From NCBI GenBank assembly GCA_007120095.1, contig SKOM01000001.1, forward strand, positions 1 to 8,639: a DNA stretch of 8,639 bases, in the 5' to 3' direction. A program made the translations under genes and the position numbers. The notes below the pieces were generated by a model. The model worked only from the letters and a program-made list of their open reading frames with translations. It was not told the DNA's origin and ran no database searches. Source of the stretch: Candidatus Competibacteraceae bacterium. Its GTDB lineage: Bacteria; Pseudomonadota; Gammaproteobacteria; Competibacterales; Competibacteraceae. This document shows, piece by piece, positions 1 through 6,232 of this stretch (the first letter of the stretch is position 1; every line of letters starts with the position of its first letter).

Positions 1-47
1 CTGACTGGCTTAAAATACCCGACTTTAAATCACCAACGAGTCCCTTT

Positions 48-1430
48 ATGACCGACATACTTCTCGACACCCTACCCAGCCCGGCAACCCCACTGATTCC
101 CGTCACTGCCGCTGACCTGGACGCTTGGCGCAGCGACCAATCGGCGACTTGGCAAAGCTGGTTAAACGCGGCTGATTTCCAAGCCAAACCCGGTCAGTTT
201 TGTCTGCTGCCCGGCACAGCGGGGCAACTGGAGGCCGTAGTCGTTGGGGTCGATCCCAGCGATGTCCCCTGGCAACTGGCCGCCCTGCCCCAAACCTTAC
301 CCAGCGGGGCGTATTGTCTCGACAGCGATTGGGATCAAACCCACCGCGAGGCTGCCGCATTAGGCTGGGCGCTGGGGGCGTATCAATTCACACGGTATAA
401 AACCGAGGTCACAGTCCCCCCCAGCACCCAACTGTTCATCGGCGACGATGCCGATATCACAGCCGTACGGGCGCTGGCGGCGGCAACCCTGCTGACCCGT
501 AATCTCATCAATACGCCCGCTCAAGATTTGCTGCCGGAGCAGTTGGCCGAGATCACCCGCACCCTGGCCATCCGTCATGGCGCAACATTCAAGCAGTGGG
601 AGGGGGATGCCTTATTGCAACACAACTATCCGCTGATTCATGCCGTGGGGCGGGCCAGTGCTTCGCCGCCACGCTTGCTGGAATTACTCTGGGGCGAAGC
701 GGATGCACCGCAGGTCACGCTGGTCGGCAAAGGGGTGTGTTTTGACAGCGGAGGTTTGGATTTAAAACCCGCCAGCGGTATGCGGCTTATGAAAAAAGAC
801 ATGGGCGGTGCCGCTCAAGCTCTGGGGCTGGCGCAGTGGATGATGAGCAGCCAACTGCCGGTGCGGCTGCGGGTACTGATCCCGGCAGTGGAAAATGCCG
901 TGGCTGGCAATGCTTTTCGTCCCGGTGATGTGCTGCGTTCACGCCAAGGGCTGACGGTCGAAATTGACAATACCGATGCCGAGGGACGGTTAATTCTGGC
1001 CGATGCGCTAACCGATGCGGTGGAGCACCAACCGGATTTATTATTGAATTTTGCTACCCTAACCGGTGCGGCACGGGTGGCCGTCGGCACCGAAATCGCG
1101 GCCTGCTTCAGCCATGATGATGCCCTGGCCGCTGGACTGGTGCAGGCCGCTCAGCAGGTGAATGACCCAATCTGGCGCTTACCGCTGCATGCACCGTATC
1201 GGGACTTGCTGGATAGCAAGGTCGCCGATATCGCCAATGCCTCCAGCGGGGGGTATGCCGGGGCGATTACGGCCGCATTGTTTTTGCAAGCCTTTGTGCC
1301 CAGACACATCGCCTGGGCGCATTTCGATATGATGGGCTGGAATGTCCGCGCCCGCCCCGGTCGACCCGAAGGCGGCGAGGCGATGGGGCTGCGTGCGGTC
1401 GCGGCTTATTTGCAACAGCGGTTTTGCTGA
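48..1430 (+). CDS. M17 family leucyl aminopeptidase-like metallopeptidase
   Basis: A 460-residue cytosolic aminopeptidase of the M17 (PepA/PepB, leucyl aminopeptidase) family, which removes N-terminal residues from peptides with a two-metal centre. The C-terminal catalytic domain is clear. VGKGVCFDSGG at residues 226-236 supplies Lys228 and Asp233, Lys240 follows in LKP, Asp251 sits in KKDMGG, and NTDAEGR at 308-314 supplies Asp310, Glu312 and Arg314. These are the family's metal-binding and catalytic positions, so it should be active. The N-terminal domain (about 1-150) is poorly conserved and short; at 460 residues the protein is smaller than E. coli PepA (503). That makes a DNA-binding or Xer-accessory role like PepA's uncertain, and the symbol pepA is not assigned. 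The start ATG has a weak CGAG purine stretch 7 bases upstream. A TAAAAT at 11-16 could be a -10 box, but the -35 would lie outside the window. No neighbour suggests an operon. Confidence 0.93.
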   Translation: MTDILLDTLPSPATPLIPVTAADLDAWRSDQSATWQSWLNAADFQAKPGQFCLLPGTAGQLEAVVVGVDPSDVPWQLAALPQTLPSGAYCLDSDWDQTHREAAALGWALGAYQFTRYKTEVTVPPSTQLFIGDDADITAVRALAAATLLTRNLINTPAQDLLPEQLAEITRTLAIRHGATFKQWEGDALLQHNYPLIHAVGRASASPPRLLELLWGEADAPQVTLVGKGVCFDSGGLDLKPASGMRLMKKDMGGAAQALGLAQWMMSSQLPVRLRVLIPAVENAVAGNAFRPGDVLRSRQGLTVEIDNTDAEGRLILADALTDAVEHQPDLLLNFATLTGAARVAVGTEIAACFSHDDALAAGLVQAAQQVNDPIWRLPLHAPYRDLLDSKVADIANASSGGYAGAITAALFLQAFVPRHIAWAHFDMMGWNVRARPGRPEGGEAMGLRAVAAYLQQRFC

Positions 1431-1661
1431 TGGCTAAGCCGCTGGGCTGGATCCAGTGCATCTAAACCCAGCGATAGGCCCACGACAGAGATCGTTGCCA
1501 TCACGGCAAGCAATACCCGCCACCGTGAACTGTGCAGCACACAAGGTGAGCTCACCCAGACACACCTAAGTGTGATCCAATCCGGATGACCAAACGCCAG
1601 ATAAGGCCTGTTTCCTCAGTCATTTTAGCTTTTCATCACTTTTAATAAACAGGCTATCCTT

Positions 1662-1721
1662 ATGAAACTATTACCTATAAAAAAGTTATCCACAAAAGCT
1701 GTGGATAACTTTGGGGCTTGA
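1662..1721 (+). CDS. candidate 19-codon micro-ORF spanning the DnaA-box palindrome
   Basis: ATG at 1662 opens a reading frame that ends at TGA 1719-1721 and would encode MKLLPIKKLSTKAVDNFGA. An AGG at 1651-1653, 8 bases ahead of the ATG, is a weak ribosome-binding site. The frame contains the whole 13-bp inverted repeat 1682-1712, so translating ribosomes would disrupt any RNA hairpin formed there. A frame this short is expected by chance in an AT-rich gap. There is no evidence of expression and no recognised homologue. It is included only because of its position. Confidence 0.12.
   Translation: MKLLPIKKLSTKAVDNFGA
1682..1712. promoter_or_regulatory. inverted pair of perfect-consensus DnaA boxes
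   Basis: Two perfect 13-bp arms (AAAGTTATCCACA 1682-1694 and TGTGGATAACTTT 1700-1712) face each other across AAAGC. Each arm holds an exact strong DnaA box, TTATCCACA at 1686-1694 and its reverse complement TGTGGATAA at 1700-1708. The flank at 1620-1681 is AT-rich. Known biology: this nonamer is the high-affinity DnaA site of gammaproteobacterial origins and of DnaA-titrating or DnaA-regulated sites. Inference: a DnaA-binding locus, either an accessory site or a promoter-linked operator. It is not shown to be oriC, because dnaA, dnaN, mnmG, rpmH and further obvious boxes are missing from the window. Confidence 0.6.
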
Positions 1722-1850
1722 CATGACCTCAGCCCGCTAGCCTTGTGGCTTGCGTTGGAATGGCTAAATTTTAACCACCCCTGCTGTCGGCCGCAGTAAT
1801 ATTCGAGTTTACGATAAACCCTGACTCAGCCCTTTTCAGCCGCCGCCGAA

Positions 1851-1868
1851 ACCGTTAGGATTAACGGT
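1851..1868. repeat. 7-bp perfect inverted repeat upstream of the MscS-like gene
   Basis: ACCGTTA (1851-1857) and TAACGGT (1862-1868) are perfect arms around a GGAT loop, 53 bases ahead of the start codon. It sits just upstream of the possible -10 box at 1877-1882, so it could be an operator. It could also be a weak RNA hairpin; there is no immediate T-run after it. The role is unknown. Confidence 0.35.
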
Positions 1869-1876
1869 CAAATTAC

Positions 1877-1882
1877 TATTAT
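1877..1882 (+). promoter_or_regulatory. possible -10 box for the MscS-like gene
   Basis: TATTAT matches five of six bases of the sigma-70 -10 consensus in an AT-rich stretch. It would give a transcript start roughly 30 bases before the ATG at 1922. The upstream -35 candidate (TTAGGA at 1855-1860, 16-base spacing) is poor, so the call is weak. Confidence 0.2.
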
Positions 1883-1921
1883 TTTGTTTCTTAATCATCA
1901 GCCGCCTCTAAAATAATTATC

Positions 1922-3661
1922 ATGCATCAATTGCTTATACGTTATTTTCTGCTATTGCTGGTGCTGTTGCCGTGCCTGCCGACCCCACTGCTGGCACAAG
2001 CCCCCACACCAGGTGCGGCTGAAACCGCGCGCGAAGCGCGTTTGGAAGATACCCGCCAGCAATTGCAGGAATTGCAGCAATCGCTGAGCACAAACCGCGC
2101 CCGCATGGAGTTACTGCGCCAGGAATTACAACAGGCGGCAGCCGCTGATGATGATGAACAACGTGAACTCATCGAGGCACAGCTTGAACAACTGGATGCA
2201 CAGCGGCGTAGTCTGCGGGCAACCTTTGAAAACATCGCCTTAGGTGGTGTGGATCTAGGGATTTTTAGCGATCTGCCCGATCAAGAGGATTTCAACTGGC
2301 AGGATGAACTGCTGTCGATTATGCGCCCGCTGTTTAGCGAGATGCGCCAGCTCACCGAACGCCCCCGTGCCATAGAGCGGCTGCGGCGGGATCGGGCGCT
2401 GCTGACTCAGCAGATCAATGTAGTCAATGTGGCGCTGAATAATCTGGAAGCGATTCCCACTGCCGATCTTGACGAAACCGCCCTCAATCGCCTGCGAGAT
2501 TTAGAGCATCAATGGCGAGAGCGGCAAACGGATCTCATGCGTCAACAGGGCATTATCCAACTGCAACTGGATAATTTACTCGAACGCGATGAAACTGTGT
2601 ACGACCAAGCGAATCGCGCCGTGCGGGAGTTTTTTGTCGGTCGTGGGTTGACTTTATTGCTCGCAGTCGCGGCGCTAGGGCTGACGGTTTTGATCTTGCA
2701 CGGTGGCCTTAATGCTCTGCTGCGCTATCGTGAACGCAAGTCCATTCCACGCCGCGGGTTTAAAACCCGAGTGCTATTATTGACGTATCGCCTGTTTGCT
2801 ACGCTATTGGCGATTCTGGTGTTCATGATGGTGTTGTACGCCGCTGGCGACTTGGTGCTGTTTGCCTTGGCCCTGGTGGTGTTGATTGCCTTATTGTTGA
2901 GCTTTCGCACCTATTTGCCCCGTTATATGGCGGAGGCGAAGTTATTTCTGAATGCCGGTCAGGTGCGCGAACAAGAGCGGCTGATTTACAATGGCGTACC
3001 GTGGCAAGTCAGCACCATCGGTTTATATACCCGCCTGGTCAATCCGGAGTTGGATAATGGCGTGTTGCGCCTGCCGATGTCCGAGGTCGCCGGTCTGATC
3101 TCACGGCCGGTGCCGAATGACGAGCCCTGGTTCCCCTGCCGACCCGATGAGTATGTGCTGCTCAGCGACGAGACTTTTGGTCTGGTCGAGCGCCAGACCC
3201 CGGAGCTGGTGCAACTCAAGGTCAAAGGCAACAGTGTCTTTTACCCCACGGCTGAATTTCTGGCAGCCAAGCCTCGAAATCTGTCACGGAATAGCTTCCT
3301 GGTGATTGTGACTTTTGGGATTGACTACCAGCATCAGCGCATCGCCTTGGATGAGGTTCCAGACATTTTCAACCAGGCCGTGCGACAGGCTTTAGCCGCA
3401 TCACCCGCAGCGGAAGAACTGGAAGATGTATTGGTCGAGTTCTCAGAAGCGGCTGATTCGTCGCTGGATTATCTGATTATTGCGACATTGAATGGCGCGG
3501 CGGCCCAGTATTATTTCAAGCTCGGTCGCATTGTCCGTGCCGCTTGTGTTGCCGTATGCAATGAGCATGATTGGGTGATTCCGTTTAATCAGCTTACCGT
3601 GCATCATGAAAACGGGTTTGATGCCCTGACCCGAGATCCCACCGCAGACGTTGCCAACTAA
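1922..3661 (+). CDS. exported coiled-coil protein with MscS-like channel domain
   Basis: A 579-residue inner-membrane protein. Residues 1-26 look like a signal peptide (basic start, leucine-rich core, LLAQA end). Residues about 35-110 and 140-235 are Gln/Glu/Arg/Leu-rich, probably periplasmic coiled coil. Hydrophobic segments follow at about 242-260, 291-308 and 311-327. The stretch from about 345 resembles the cytoplasmic part of MscS mechanosensitive channels: a beta-domain-like region around RLIYNGVPWQV (353-363) and, near the C-terminus, WVIPFNQLTVH, like the MscS family's IPFPQ-type ending. The likely role is a tension-gated or osmoregulatory channel. The third hydrophobic segment is Leu/Val-rich and lacks the Gly/Ala ladder of the MscS pore helix, so channel activity is uncertain. 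The start is chosen because the signal peptide begins there; no Shine-Dalgarno is visible. bioY follows 66 bases later on the same strand. Confidence 0.72.
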   Translation: MHQLLIRYFLLLLVLLPCLPTPLLAQAPTPGAAETAREARLEDTRQQLQELQQSLSTNRARMELLRQELQQAAAADDDEQRELIEAQLEQLDAQRRSLRATFENIALGGVDLGIFSDLPDQEDFNWQDELLSIMRPLFSEMRQLTERPRAIERLRRDRALLTQQINVVNVALNNLEAIPTADLDETALNRLRDLEHQWRERQTDLMRQQGIIQLQLDNLLERDETVYDQANRAVREFFVGRGLTLLLAVAALGLTVLILHGGLNALLRYRERKSIPRRGFKTRVLLLTYRLFATLLAILVFMMVLYAAGDLVLFALALVVLIALLLSFRTYLPRYMAEAKLFLNAGQVREQERLIYNGVPWQVSTIGLYTRLVNPELDNGVLRLPMSEVAGLISRPVPNDEPWFPCRPDEYVLLSDETFGLVERQTPELVQLKVKGNSVFYPTAEFLAAKPRNLSRNSFLVIVTFGIDYQHQRIALDEVPDIFNQAVRQALAASPAAEELEDVLVEFSEAADSSLDYLIIATLNGAAAQYYFKLGRIVRAACVAVCNEHDWVIPFNQLTVHHENGFDALTRDPTADVAN

Positions 3662-3712
3662 TGTACTGTGGTAATCTAAAGCGGTTATTCTAAACTTTAG
3701 CCATTGCACTTA

Positions 3713-3718
3713 AAGGAG
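3713..3718 (+). promoter_or_regulatory. ribosome-binding site that sets the bioY start
   Basis: AAGGAG lies 9 bases before ATG 3728. A longer frame opening at TTG 3704 would place this site inside the coding region, so ATG 3728 is the preferred start. TTG 3725 (6-base spacing) is a less likely alternative. Confidence 0.8.
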
Positions 3719-3727
3719 AATGGTTTG

Positions 3728-4309
3728 ATGATTGCGAGCACTACTTTAGCCGATACCTTATGGCCGGCGCCTGCTTACCGCAGCTTGCGTAATCTTACAT
3801 TGCTGGTGTGCGGCAGTCTGCTGCTGATCGCCACCGCGAAATTGCAGATACCGTTTTATCCGGTGCCGATGACGCTGCAGCCGCTGGCGGTGCTGCTGAT
3901 CGGCGTGACCTGCGGCTGGCGGCTGGGTGCAGCGACAGTCGCGCTGTATCTGGCTCAGGGGGCGATGGGGTTGCCGGTGTTTGCCGGTACTCCGGAAAGA
4001 GGGATTGGACTGGCCTATATGCTCGGCCCGACGGGGGGGTATTTGCTGGGCTTTATGCTGGCCGCCACCGTGACGGGCTGGCTGGCGGAACGCGGCTGGG
4101 ATCGGCGTTTGCTGCCGACACTGGCGATGCTGACTTTGGGTATGGCGGCGATTTATCTGCCCGGCGTGTTGTGGTTAGGCACGTTACTGGGCTGGGACAA
4201 GCCGATTCTGGCTGTGGGCGTGTACCCGTTTTTGCTCGGTGACGCGGTGAAAATTGCGTTAGCGGCGGCTAGTTTACCGTTGATTTGGCGGGTGTTGAAA
4301 CGGCGGTAA
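3728..4309 (+). CDS. bioY: BioY biotin transporter, substrate-binding membrane subunit
   Basis: A 193-residue hydrophobic protein of the BioY family, the S component of energy-coupling-factor biotin transporters in the cytoplasmic membrane. Family signatures are visible in order: the IPFYPVPMTLQ loop at residues 41-51, GPTGGYLLGF at 100-109, and YPFLLGDAVKI at 166-176, with about six membrane segments between the polar loops. The length is typical. ATG 3728 has a good AAGGAG nine bases upstream. No bioM/bioN (ATPase and transmembrane partner) genes follow; the next gene is convergent fumC. This is therefore a solitary BioY, which may use shared ECF subunits encoded elsewhere or work alone, as reported for some solitary BioY proteins. 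No BirA or BioR operator could be recognised upstream; only a spaced CTAAAG/CTTTAG inverted repeat (3676-3700) is present. Confidence 0.95.
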   Translation: MIASTTLADTLWPAPAYRSLRNLTLLVCGSLLLIATAKLQIPFYPVPMTLQPLAVLLIGVTCGWRLGAATVALYLAQGAMGLPVFAGTPERGIGLAYMLGPTGGYLLGFMLAATVTGWLAERGWDRRLLPTLAMLTLGMAAIYLPGVLWLGTLLGWDKPILAVGVYPFLLGDAVKIALAAASLPLIWRVLKRR

Positions 4310-4324
4310 TCCGTTGATCTCATG

Positions 4325-4346
4325 GGGGCGGTTCACGAACCGCCCC
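4325..4346. repeat. GC-rich palindrome after bioY
   Basis: GGGGCGGTTC (4325-4334) and GAACCGCCCC (4337-4346) are perfect 10-bp arms around two bases, starting 16 bases after the bioY stop. The stem is strong enough to end or protect the bioY transcript, but no T-run follows on either strand, so it is not a canonical intrinsic terminator. It may belong to the repeat cluster that follows. Confidence 0.6.
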
Positions 4347-4348
4347 TA

Positions 4349-4382
4349 CCGCGTAGGTTCGATTAGCGTAGCGTAATCGGAC
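4349..4382. repeat. 34-bp intergenic palindromic repeat, copy 1
   Basis: The 34 bases match copy 2 at 4454-4487 with two differences (4359 T/C and 4368 G/A). The repeat carries a hairpin GTTCGATTA / TAATCGGAC (4357-4365 / 4374-4382). The single mismatch in the stem becomes a G-T wobble. The format resembles REP or MITE-like dispersed palindromes found between genes. Confidence 0.75.
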
Positions 4383-4400
4383 GTATGCAAGTCTCATTGT

Positions 4401-4426
4401 CTCCGAATACGCTGCGCTATTCGGAG
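4401..4426. repeat. 9-bp perfect hairpin within the repeat cluster
   Basis: CTCCGAATA (4401-4409) and TATTCGGAG (4418-4426) enclose CGCTGCGC. It has the same architecture as the flanking 34-bp repeats (a TCCGA-type arm, an 8-base CG-rich loop) but a different arm sequence, so it looks like a related family member. Confidence 0.65.
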
Positions 4427-4453
4427 CTACGAGCTAACCGACTCTACCCTGAC

Positions 4454-4487
4454 CCGCGTAGGTCCGATTAGCATAGCGTAATCGGAC
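4454..4487. repeat. 34-bp intergenic palindromic repeat, copy 2
   Basis: This is the better copy: the arms GTCCGATTA (4462-4470) and TAATCGGAC (4479-4487) are perfect. It is in the same orientation as copy 1 and lies between the convergent ends of bioY and fumC, where such repeats often help end transcripts from both sides. Confidence 0.75.
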
Positions 4488-4521
4488 ACATAGACGCATG
4501 GAAGAGGGGCGGATGCAATAA

Positions 4522-5907
4522 TCAACCACGAATCCCGCCGCGAGTTAATTCCAAAGGATCTAGTAACCGTTCTAAGTCTTCACGGCTGAGATCGGTTGTT
4601 TCCAGCGCCACATCAATGACCGAACGCCCTTCGGCATAGGCTTGCTTAGCAATCGCCGCACCCTGCTCATAACCGATCACAGCATTCAGCGCCGTGACCA
4701 GAATGGGATTGCGCGCCAGTTGTTCCTGTATATGGGCTTGATTGACCGTAAAGCCTTGAATGGCTTTATCCGCCAGCAGCCGACTGCTGCTCGCCAGCAG
4801 TTCAATGGATTGCAGCAGATTATGGGCGATCACCGGCAGCATGACATTGAGCTGGAAATTACCCGACTGCCCGGCGATCGTGATGGTGGTGTCATTGCCG
4901 ATCACCTGGGCGCATACCATGGCCGTGGCCTCGGGAATGACCGGGTTGACCTTGCCAGGCATGATACTGGAACCGGGTTGCAGGGCGGGTAATGCAATCT
5001 CGGCTAATCCCGTTAACGGGCCGGAGTTCATCCAGCGCAAATCGTTGGCGATTTTCATCAGACTGACCGCCACGGTCTTGAGCTGGCCGGACAGTTCGAC
5101 CGCTGCGTCCTGGCTGGATAGACTCAGGAAATAATCGGCACTGGTGACGAATTCAATCCCGCTGCGCTCGGCGAGCCGCCGGGCAAAGCGCTGGCCGAAT
5201 TCAGGATGGGCATTAATGCCACTGCCCACAGCGGTTCCACCTTGCGCTAAGGCGCGCAAACGCGGCATGACCGCCTCTAAGCGCTCCCGGCCGTGGCGTA
5301 CCTGTGCTGCCCAACCGTTAAGCTCTTGACCCAGGGTAATAGGCATAGCGTCCATTAAATGGGTGCGCCCGGTTTTAGTGACCTCAGCCAGTTCGCGGGC
5401 GCGCTGTTGCAGGCAGTCATATAAATGAGTTAAAGCCGGTTGCAAGCGCTGTTGCAGTGCCAAGGCTGCACTGACGTGAATCGCCGTGGGGATGACATCA
5501 TTGCTGCTTTGACCCATATTGACGTGATCATTGGGGTGGACGCTTTGCCCTAGGGCCTCGCTGGCCAACCGGGCGATGACCTCATTGGCGTTCATATTGG
5601 AGCTGGTGCCAGAGCCGGTCTGAAACACATCGACCGGGAAATGCTCATCGTAGCGCCCCTCAGCCACCGCCAGGGCGGCTTTACTGATCGCCTCGGCCAC
5701 GGCGGCATCCAGCAAACCGAGTTCGGCATTGACCTCGGCGGCGGTGGCTTTAATCAAGCCCAGGGCGCGAATAAAGCCCCGCGGCATACGCAGGCCGCTC
5801 ACCGGAAAATTATCGACAGCGCGCTGGGTTTGCGCGGCATAAAGGGCATTGGCCGGTACCTCCAGCTCACCCATGCTGTCACGTTCAATGCGAAAATGGT
5901 TGCTCAT
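4522..5907 (-). CDS. fumC: class II fumarate hydratase
   Basis: A 461-residue, iron-independent fumarase that interconverts fumarate and L-malate in the citric acid cycle, a cytosolic homotetramer in this family. Diagnostic motifs are intact: TGSGTSSNMN at residues 98-107, the catalytic His183 in GRTHLMDAMPI, SSQDAAVELS around 264-273, and the signature loop GSSIMPGKVNP at 312-322 with the catalytic serine. The motif set and length favour fumarase over aspartase or argininosuccinate lyase. The start ATG has a modest GAGA seven bases upstream. The gene lies 38 bases downstream of the small ribbon-helix-helix gene on the same strand and has little room for its own promoter, so co-transcription is likely. 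It ends convergent with bioY across a hairpin cluster. Confidence 0.97.
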   Translation of the reverse strand: MSNHFRIERDSMGELEVPANALYAAQTQRAVDNFPVSGLRMPRGFIRALGLIKATAAEVNAELGLLDAAVAEAISKAALAVAEGRYDEHFPVDVFQTGSGTSSNMNANEVIARLASEALGQSVHPNDHVNMGQSSNDVIPTAIHVSAALALQQRLQPALTHLYDCLQQRARELAEVTKTGRTHLMDAMPITLGQELNGWAAQVRHGRERLEAVMPRLRALAQGGTAVGSGINAHPEFGQRFARRLAERSGIEFVTSADYFLSLSSQDAAVELSGQLKTVAVSLMKIANDLRWMNSGPLTGLAEIALPALQPGSSIMPGKVNPVIPEATAMVCAQVIGNDTTITIAGQSGNFQLNVMLPVIAHNLLQSIELLASSSRLLADKAIQGFTVNQAHIQEQLARNPILVTALNAVIGYEQGAAIAKQAYAEGRSVIDVALETTDLSREDLERLLDPLELTRGGIRG

Positions 5908-5945
5908 GGTGGATTCTCACGGGCTGTATGTAAATGACGATCAGG

Positions 5946-6140
5946 TTACGTGGACTCTTCATCGGCAAATAAGGATTGCTGTTCCGGGATGACCACGCCA
6001 TTGCGCTCGGAATAATCCCGAATCATGATTTCGATCATATTGGCCAGGCTACGCCGCTCACGGTGTGCCATAAGGCGCAGCCCCTCCTTGACGGCAGGAT
6101 CAATCCGCAAGGTTAAGGTTGAAGTTTTGCTTGCTGCCAT
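5946..6140 (-). CDS. ribbon-helix-helix (CopG/Arc-type) DNA-binding protein
   Basis: A 64-residue protein with a ribbon-helix-helix pattern: a strand STLTLRID at residues 7-14, a first helix at about 15-28 containing PAVKEGLRLMAHRE, an RRS turn, and a second helix with SLANMIEIMIRDY at 31-43. Such proteins bind DNA as dimers through the strand and act as repressors or antitoxins. The tail IPEQQSLFADEEST is acidic and carries QQSLF, close to the QL(S/D)LF sliding-clamp binding motif. No toxin-like gene lies next to it; fumC follows 38 bases later. No clear Shine-Dalgarno is seen. A promoter-like sequence overlapped by two perfect palindromes lies upstream and may be its own operator. The target and function are unknown. 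Confidence 0.85.
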   Translation of the reverse strand: MAASKTSTLTLRIDPAVKEGLRLMAHRERRSLANMIEIMIRDYSERNGVVIPEQQSLFADEEST

Positions 6141-6188
6141 TGCTGTATCTGCTGCGGTTGGATAGCAGGATTACAAGGTAATGCAGAT

Positions 6189-6217
6189 ATAGTACAGTGT
6201 ACAGCATTGGTAACCAA
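6189..6217 (-). promoter_or_regulatory. candidate sigma-70 promoter for the RHH gene
   Basis: Read on the minus strand, TTGGTT (6217-6212) and TACTAT (6194-6189) are separated by 17 bases. They match three and four of six consensus positions. This gives a leader of roughly 40 bases before the ATG at 6140. The match is moderate, but spacing and position are right. Confidence 0.4.
6192..6217. promoter_or_regulatory. twin palindromes, possible RHH operator
   Basis: Two perfect odd palindromes, GTACAGTGTAC (6192-6202) and TTGGTAACCAA (6207-6217), sit four bases apart and cover the predicted -35, spacer and part of the -10 of the RHH gene. An overlapping inverted repeat ACAGTGT (6194-6200) / ACACTGT (6217-6223) is also present. 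Ribbon-helix-helix dimers commonly bind short palindromes over their own promoters, so autoregulation is inferred. Confidence 0.4.
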
Positions 6218-6232
6218 CACTGTGCCGCTGTG

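Larger units (their letters stand above)
1431..1921. other. 491-base intergenic region, rich in palindromes
   Basis: No convincing protein gene of normal size lies here. Directly after the aminopeptidase stop there is a 7-bp inverted repeat (CGCTGGG 1440-1446 / CCCAGCG 1467-1473) enclosing the palindrome CTGGATCCAG. It could fold as a transcript-end hairpin but has no T-tract. Further along are a perfect 12-bp palindrome GGTGAGCTCACC (1545-1556) and a small CACAC/GTGTG hairpin (1561-1574). Three GATC sites occur at 1450, 1490 and 1574. From about 1620 the sequence turns AT-rich and leads into the DnaA-box pair at 1682-1712. A 7-bp hairpin and possible -10 box lie just ahead of the MscS-like gene. 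The rest shows nothing recognisable. Confidence 0.6.

Noticed and set aside
1718..1746. Promoter from the perfect TTGACA at 1718-1723
   Set aside because: No acceptable -10 sequence 16-18 bases downstream (GCCTTG, CCTTGT, CTTGTG).
1431..1921. Chromosomal replication origin
   Set aside because: Only one box pair was found; no dnaA, dnaN, mnmG or rpmH and no dense GATC or further box clusters. Kept as a DnaA-binding site only.
3704..3727. Longer BioY beginning at TTG 3704
   Set aside because: The AAGGAG ribosome-binding site would fall inside the coding sequence, whereas it is correctly spaced for ATG 3728.
3808..4242. 144-codon plus-strand frame overlapping bioY
   Set aside because: It is a shifted frame of bioY with low-complexity Gly/Ala/Arg/Asp composition; bioY is the clear family match.
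4349..4487. CRISPR array
   Set aside because: Only two copies of the repeat, separated by 71 bases that contain another hairpin; no further repeat units and no cas genes.
5946..6232. Toxin-antitoxin module
   Set aside because: The RHH protein looks antitoxin-like, but no toxin-sized reading frame lies beside it; the neighbours are fumC and dgcA.
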